From: Rubripirellula reticaptiva
Lineage (GTDB): Bacteria > Planctomycetota > Planctomycetia > Pirellulales > Pirellulaceae
Assembly (NCBI RefSeq): GCF_007860175.1
Contig: NZ_SJPX01000001.1
Span: 930,001 to 994,000 of the forward strand
Length of the DNA: 64,000 bases
Reading direction: 5' to 3'
Shown in pieces: positions 55,201-61,200 of this stretch. The notes below the pieces were generated by a model, which had not been told where the DNA came from, ran no database searches, and saw only the letters and a list, made by a program, of their open reading frames with translations. A program made the translations under genes and the position numbers. Every line of letters begins with the position of its first letter. Position 1 is the stretch's first letter.

Positions 55201-58200
55201 GTAACCACGACTCACAAGTACTCCTCGGATCGCCGGACGCTTCGCGTCACGAAGCCAACGGGCGAAAATCTTCCTCCGATCGTCCAGGTCGTGACTTACG
55301 ATACGCTCGGAAATCCGCTCACCATGTCAATTGAAGGAACAAAGGTCCAGACAAGAACGGTCTACGACAAGCTGAATCGGGCCATTGAGACGATCGATGC
55401 ATTTGGAACTCAGGATGAAGCGAAACATCAGGTGGTCTACGACGCTCGCGGTAAAACAGAACGAAAAATCGATCCGTTGGGATACGAAACAGCATACATT
55501 TACGATGACAAACTCGATCTGTCGGCGACCAAGTACGCGTTGGGCACGCCCGAGGAGTACACCGTGTTCAGCGAGATCGACGATGCTGGAAACCACACGA
55601 GCATCAGTGATCCACGTGATGCGTCTCTACGAACCACCACAAAATATGACGGACTGAACAGACCGTACGAGATCACCTCGCCTTATGGCGCCATCAGCGA
55701 GCCAGCGACGTCGACGATCACGATCGGGTACGACGCGGTTGGAAATATCATTTCCGAGACTGACCCCCGAAACCCCTTGTGGGTGACGACCAACGAATAC
55801 GACGCAGCGGGAAGACTTACAGTAAAGACAGATGCACTCAATCATGAGTGGACCTACGGATATGACGCGGCCGGGAACCAGACGTCGGTATCCAACCCGT
55901 TGAACCACACAACGACGTTTGAGTATGACGGATTGGGTCGTCCAATCGGCCAGACCAATGCAATGGGTCTCACGTCATGCATCGTCTATGATGCCGCAGG
56001 CAATATGGTGGCTGAAATTGCTGCCAATGCGGGACTGACCTCCTGTGTCGGTGCTTCCCAAGTCCCCAACAGCCATATCACCACGCACGTCTATGACGAC
56101 GCAAATCGCCGCGTTGAGATGATCGATGCCGAAGGGAACAAGACCGGATATGTATTCGATCCAGCGGGACGTTTGATTGAGATGAAAGACCCCCGCTTCT
56201 ATACCCGGAACCAACCGTTTTCGACATTTTATGCGTATGACAATCGAAACAATCTGACGAGGGTTGAAAAACCATCTGGTCTTGAAGGAGACGATGAGGT
56301 TCTCATCCAAACGTATCAGTACGATAAGAAAGACGATCGTACCAAGTCTATTGATCCGAGAGGAATTGAAACAACGTTTGACTATGACCCGCTAGGTCGA
56401 GTGACGACTAAGACCCAGCAGATTGCTGTTCCCAGTTTGAATCATTCTGCTGATGCTGAGGTCACGGCTTATCGCTACGATGCCTACGGCAACGTTACTG
56501 AGGAGCTCGATCCACGAGGCGAGTTCTTCAATACAACATCCACCTACGATGCCGCTGGGCACTTGCAAACGTCAACCACGAACACCGGCACGCCGGAATT
56601 CCCCGGCGTTCCGGCGACTTGGGTCCATTCGTATGACCCCGAAGGCCGCGAGATTCTGGTTCAAGATCCGCGAGGTGTGTACTTCTCGACCATTAACAGC
56701 TACGACGCTTTAGGACGTTTGGAGTCCAAAAGCAGTCCGCGAGGCCTTCCCTCAGCACCACTTGACCCAGCGATCGATCGATACATTTACGATGCGGTGG
56801 GGCGATTGGTTGTCAAAGAAGGTCCATTACACGATGAAAATGGTGCGCTGACCCAAAACAAGTTCGAATACGATAATTCCGGACGGCAAATCAAAGTCAC
56901 CAACCCTCTTGGTTACGTCAACACGTACGACTACGACCGCAATGGAAATGTGATCGAGGAAATCTATGAGGGTCATGATGTCGACGGAATGACCGTTCCA
57001 ACGCGAACAGTCAGCCATAAATATGACGCTCTGAACCGGGCGTATGAAACGACCGATACGCTCGGCCGCACAATCGAGGTAACGTTCGATGAGGCCGGCA
57101 ACTTGGTTGAGATGGTCGGCCCCAATTTCGACTCTACTGGCAGTCCCGCCAAGATGACGAAGCAATACGATGCGGCGAATCGTCTGCGATCAACAACCGA
57201 TCAGGAAGATCACACCTCGCAATATCAATACGACGGATCGGGCAACATGATCGCTGCAATGGATCCGCGTGGTGACCATTACACGATCCAAAGAAAATAC
57301 GACGGTGCTGGACGTCCGATCGAAATTCTGCAGCCGACCGGCACTACAGCGAGTCCTGGACCGGCTTCCAAGAAAACGATTGTCTACCGACGTGCTGGCA
57401 ACATCATTGAGCAAACCGATGATCGCGGCGTCGAGTACAGATCCATCACGACTCTTGATGTCTTTGGAAACGTTGCGATAGCGGACCGACCGGACGGTCG
57501 TGAACGAGCTGGCTTGGCGCGTATTGTTGAACGATGGGAGTTCGATGCAGCTGGCTATTTGTCACGTAGCGTTGATCCACGCGGCACTGATTACGACAGC
57601 ACATTCCTGTATGATGCGGCTGGCAACCTACTGCAGCGTCAACTGCCATCCGGAACCGCTACCCGTCCAGAAACTCTTACAGAAACCTTCACCTACGACG
57701 AAGTCAACGGTCAACTCACACATGTTGGCTTAGGTGGCCCAGGCTACATTACGACAATCGGTTATGACGATGTCGGACGTGCCACTTCCATCACCGATGC
57801 AGCGGGTGACTCGATCACCTGGTCGCTTGATCGTTACGGGAACCCGTTGATCACCGAAGATAAATTTGGGACGTCATCCACGACCTTTGACGCTGGCGAT
57901 CGACCGTTGGTTGATACCGACGGCCAAGGCTTCCAAATCAGCAACGCTTACTCTCAATCCCCGCTCGGTGAGGTGGTGTTGAAAACGGACCAACGCGGTT
58001 TTACGAACGAGTATCTCTACGATGGTCTTGGACGGATCGTGAAGCAAACGGATCCCCTTGGCACGTCGACGATCTATGAGTATGACGCCGCAGGGAATCC
58101 CGTCACGCTGATCGACGCTCGTGGATTCATTCACCGGACCGAGTTTGATGCCAGGAACCTTTCAGTTCGGCAGGTACTCGCTGAAGGTACGCCCGAAGAA

Positions 58201-61200
58201 GCGATACTCCGATTTGAGTATGACTCAATCGGTCGTGAGGTCTTGCGAACCGATCCGCGAGACCCCACGGGACAGTTCTACGCGATAGCCACCCAGTACG
58301 ATGCGCTCAGCCGTCCAATTCGAGTTACCCAGTCGGCCGCTACACCCACAATGCCCGCTGCAGCTCGATTCACTCCTGGTTTTGCTGACACACCTTACGA
58401 CGGATTGCTCGTCCAAGAGTTGTACTATGACACGATTGGCAACGTCATCAAAAACGTGCCGATCGGCGGCGAGGAGTACGCTGAGGTGCTGGTCTATGAC
58501 CGTGCAAATCGTGTCATTCAGAAGGAAACCCCGACTGGCACCGCGGCCCAGCCGAGAACGAGCGTCGTGCAAATGTCGTACAACGACAATGGGGACATAG
58601 TCGAGCGAATCAGCCCCCTCGGGTACGTTGAGAACTGGGTCTACGACGACCTGGGTCGCAAAACATCGCACGTCATCGTTGGCGGCGCAAGCCGTGATGA
58701 CTTAGTCGAGACCTATGACTATATCAGCGATGCCACGGGCGTCCGCACCGTGATCACTGACGCGACCGGCGATGTCGCTCAAATCCATCATTACGATGAA
58801 CTCGGACGCATCGATCGGATTGAGTATCGCGACGATCCAGATCTCGTCCGTGAGTTTGATGAGGCTGGGAATCTTCAAACGGAGACCCAGGGTCGCTGGA
58901 CCATGAGCTACACCTACGACGCTCGTAACCATCGGGCGACAACCACGGACGGCGAAGGCAAGACCGCGCTGAGTGCGTTTGATGCCGTAGGCAATTTAGT
59001 AAGTTATCTTGCCGCCGGAGACACCAAGGCGACCACCTACACTTTCGATGGGCGAAATCGGCGCACCGAGACAAAGGATCCGCTCGATCGGGTCACGAAA
59101 ATCCAATACGACGCATTTGGAAATCAAGTTTCCATCGTCGACAGCGGCTTGACGGAAACAACCTTCCAGTACGACGCAACTAATTTGATGATTCGCCAAA
59201 CTGACCCGTTTGGTGACCAATTGAGAACCTACAATTCGGCCGGACAGCTCACCAAGTCGACTGATCGAGATGGTCGCGAACGGCAGTATCTCGTTGACCT
59301 TACCGGTGCCACCCGCGCGGAGCAATGGATCGGCACAGACGGTAGTGTTGTTCACGAAGTGACTTATGAGATCGACGCTGATGGCCGTTTGGTCTCAGCC
59401 CTTGACGGTGAAAACGCTATCGACTTGCAGTTGGTCGATGATGCATCGAGCCATCTCAATCAACAGGTTTTGCAATATACCGGTGGGCATTCGATTACGA
59501 TCGATCGATCATTTGATGAGTTGGGTCGAACATCGTCCACAGCACTGTTGCTCGGTGCGTCCGCCACGCCTTTGATCACATCACAGTTCGATCGACCTGA
59601 TGCTGACCAACGAATCAAGAAGCTTTCTCTGGGTGGTTCTTTTGCCGCACCTGTCAGCGTGAGCTTGGATTACATCACCAACCTGCCAGAGATGGTGTCG
59701 CTGATGACGTATCGTGACACGACAGGCAACCCCGTGGCCACGTCGACAATGCAGTACGATAATCGTGGATTGTCGGTAGCAATCGTCCATTCCCTCGGCA
59801 GTAACGTCGTTGATTCATTCAATTCAACCTACTATGACGACGGTAACGTGCGAACGGAGACTGACGTCCGCGGCTTGTCCACCTTCGTCTACGATGAAGC
59901 GAATCAATTGGCAGGTATCGACCGTCCAGGGACTGACGACGAAGTCTATTCATATGACTTAGCGGGCAACCGAACGGATTCACAAATCATTGTGGGGACG
60001 GCGAACCGCGTGGAATCTGCCGCCGGACGCACCTTCACCTACGATAAGGAAGGGAATCTGACCAAGGTCGATGACAGTGTCACTGGTGAGTCCATTGCCT
60101 ACCGTTGGGACCACCGCAATCGACTTGTAGAAATCACAACAGTCGACAGCAGTGATAATTTGCTTTCGGTCATCCGTAACGAGTTCGACGCGTTTGACCA
60201 CCGCGTGCGGCAAGTCACGCTCAGGCCAACTCAGCCAGGTGGTCAGCCGACCGAAGTTGAAGATCGCCGATTCATCTATGATGGCGAGACACTCGTCGCA
60301 GAGTTTGTCGAGAATCCAGCTGGAACGCTCGTCACCGATGTCGCGTACCTGACGAATCCGGTGACCGGGGCAACGTATGCCCAGACTTCCGCTTCCGACG
60401 GCGCTGAGTTCCTATTGATGGATCGCAGCCATTCGACGCGGCTGGTGGTTGATGACGATGGCACGCTCATCGATCGATTGCACTACAACGCCTATGGCAC
60501 AATCACTGAATCGTTGGGCACCTCTCCAGCATCGCGATTGCTGTACTCGGGTGCGGAGTTTGATGCGTCGCTTGGTTTGTACTACATGTCGGCTCGCTAC
60601 TACGATCCGGCACTTGGCCGGTTCTTGTCAATCGATCCGACTGGATTTGGTGGTGGTGATACGAATCTGTATCGCTATTCCGGTGGCGATCCGGCCAACT
60701 ATCGCGATCCGTCGGGCTTAGCGAGAATCGCGATCGGCGGGCTGAGCAACCGTACGCAGCAGATGGCGTCCTACTCCAACGGCGTCCCAGCCGGATTCAG
60801 CGGCCAGGTGAGTACGCTGTCCTTCCAAACGGGCGTCTCTTTTGGCGGCGCCGCTTATGCTACTGGGGCTCATTCGTTTAGCCGGTATGCTTCAACGGGC
60901 GTCGACTTTGCCGCTGGCTTCACCAATTGGGCCGCCGGAGGAATCTATGGCGTGGCAAAGCCAGTCATTGGCACGATCGTTAGGTACAACGTGTACCGAG
61001 CTGCCGTTTACGAGTCATTGTTCACTGGCAAGATTCCTGATAGTCGCGAAGCGGTGATGAACACGTTCCGCAGTCGTCTAAACGCCGTTGGCAGCGCACT
61101 TCGAAACGAAATTGATACAGTCACCGGAGTCATGCAGAACTTGGCCGCGAAGGGACAGGCCAATCGGCGAACCTTCAAAGGTGCAAATGGTAAGCCCGAC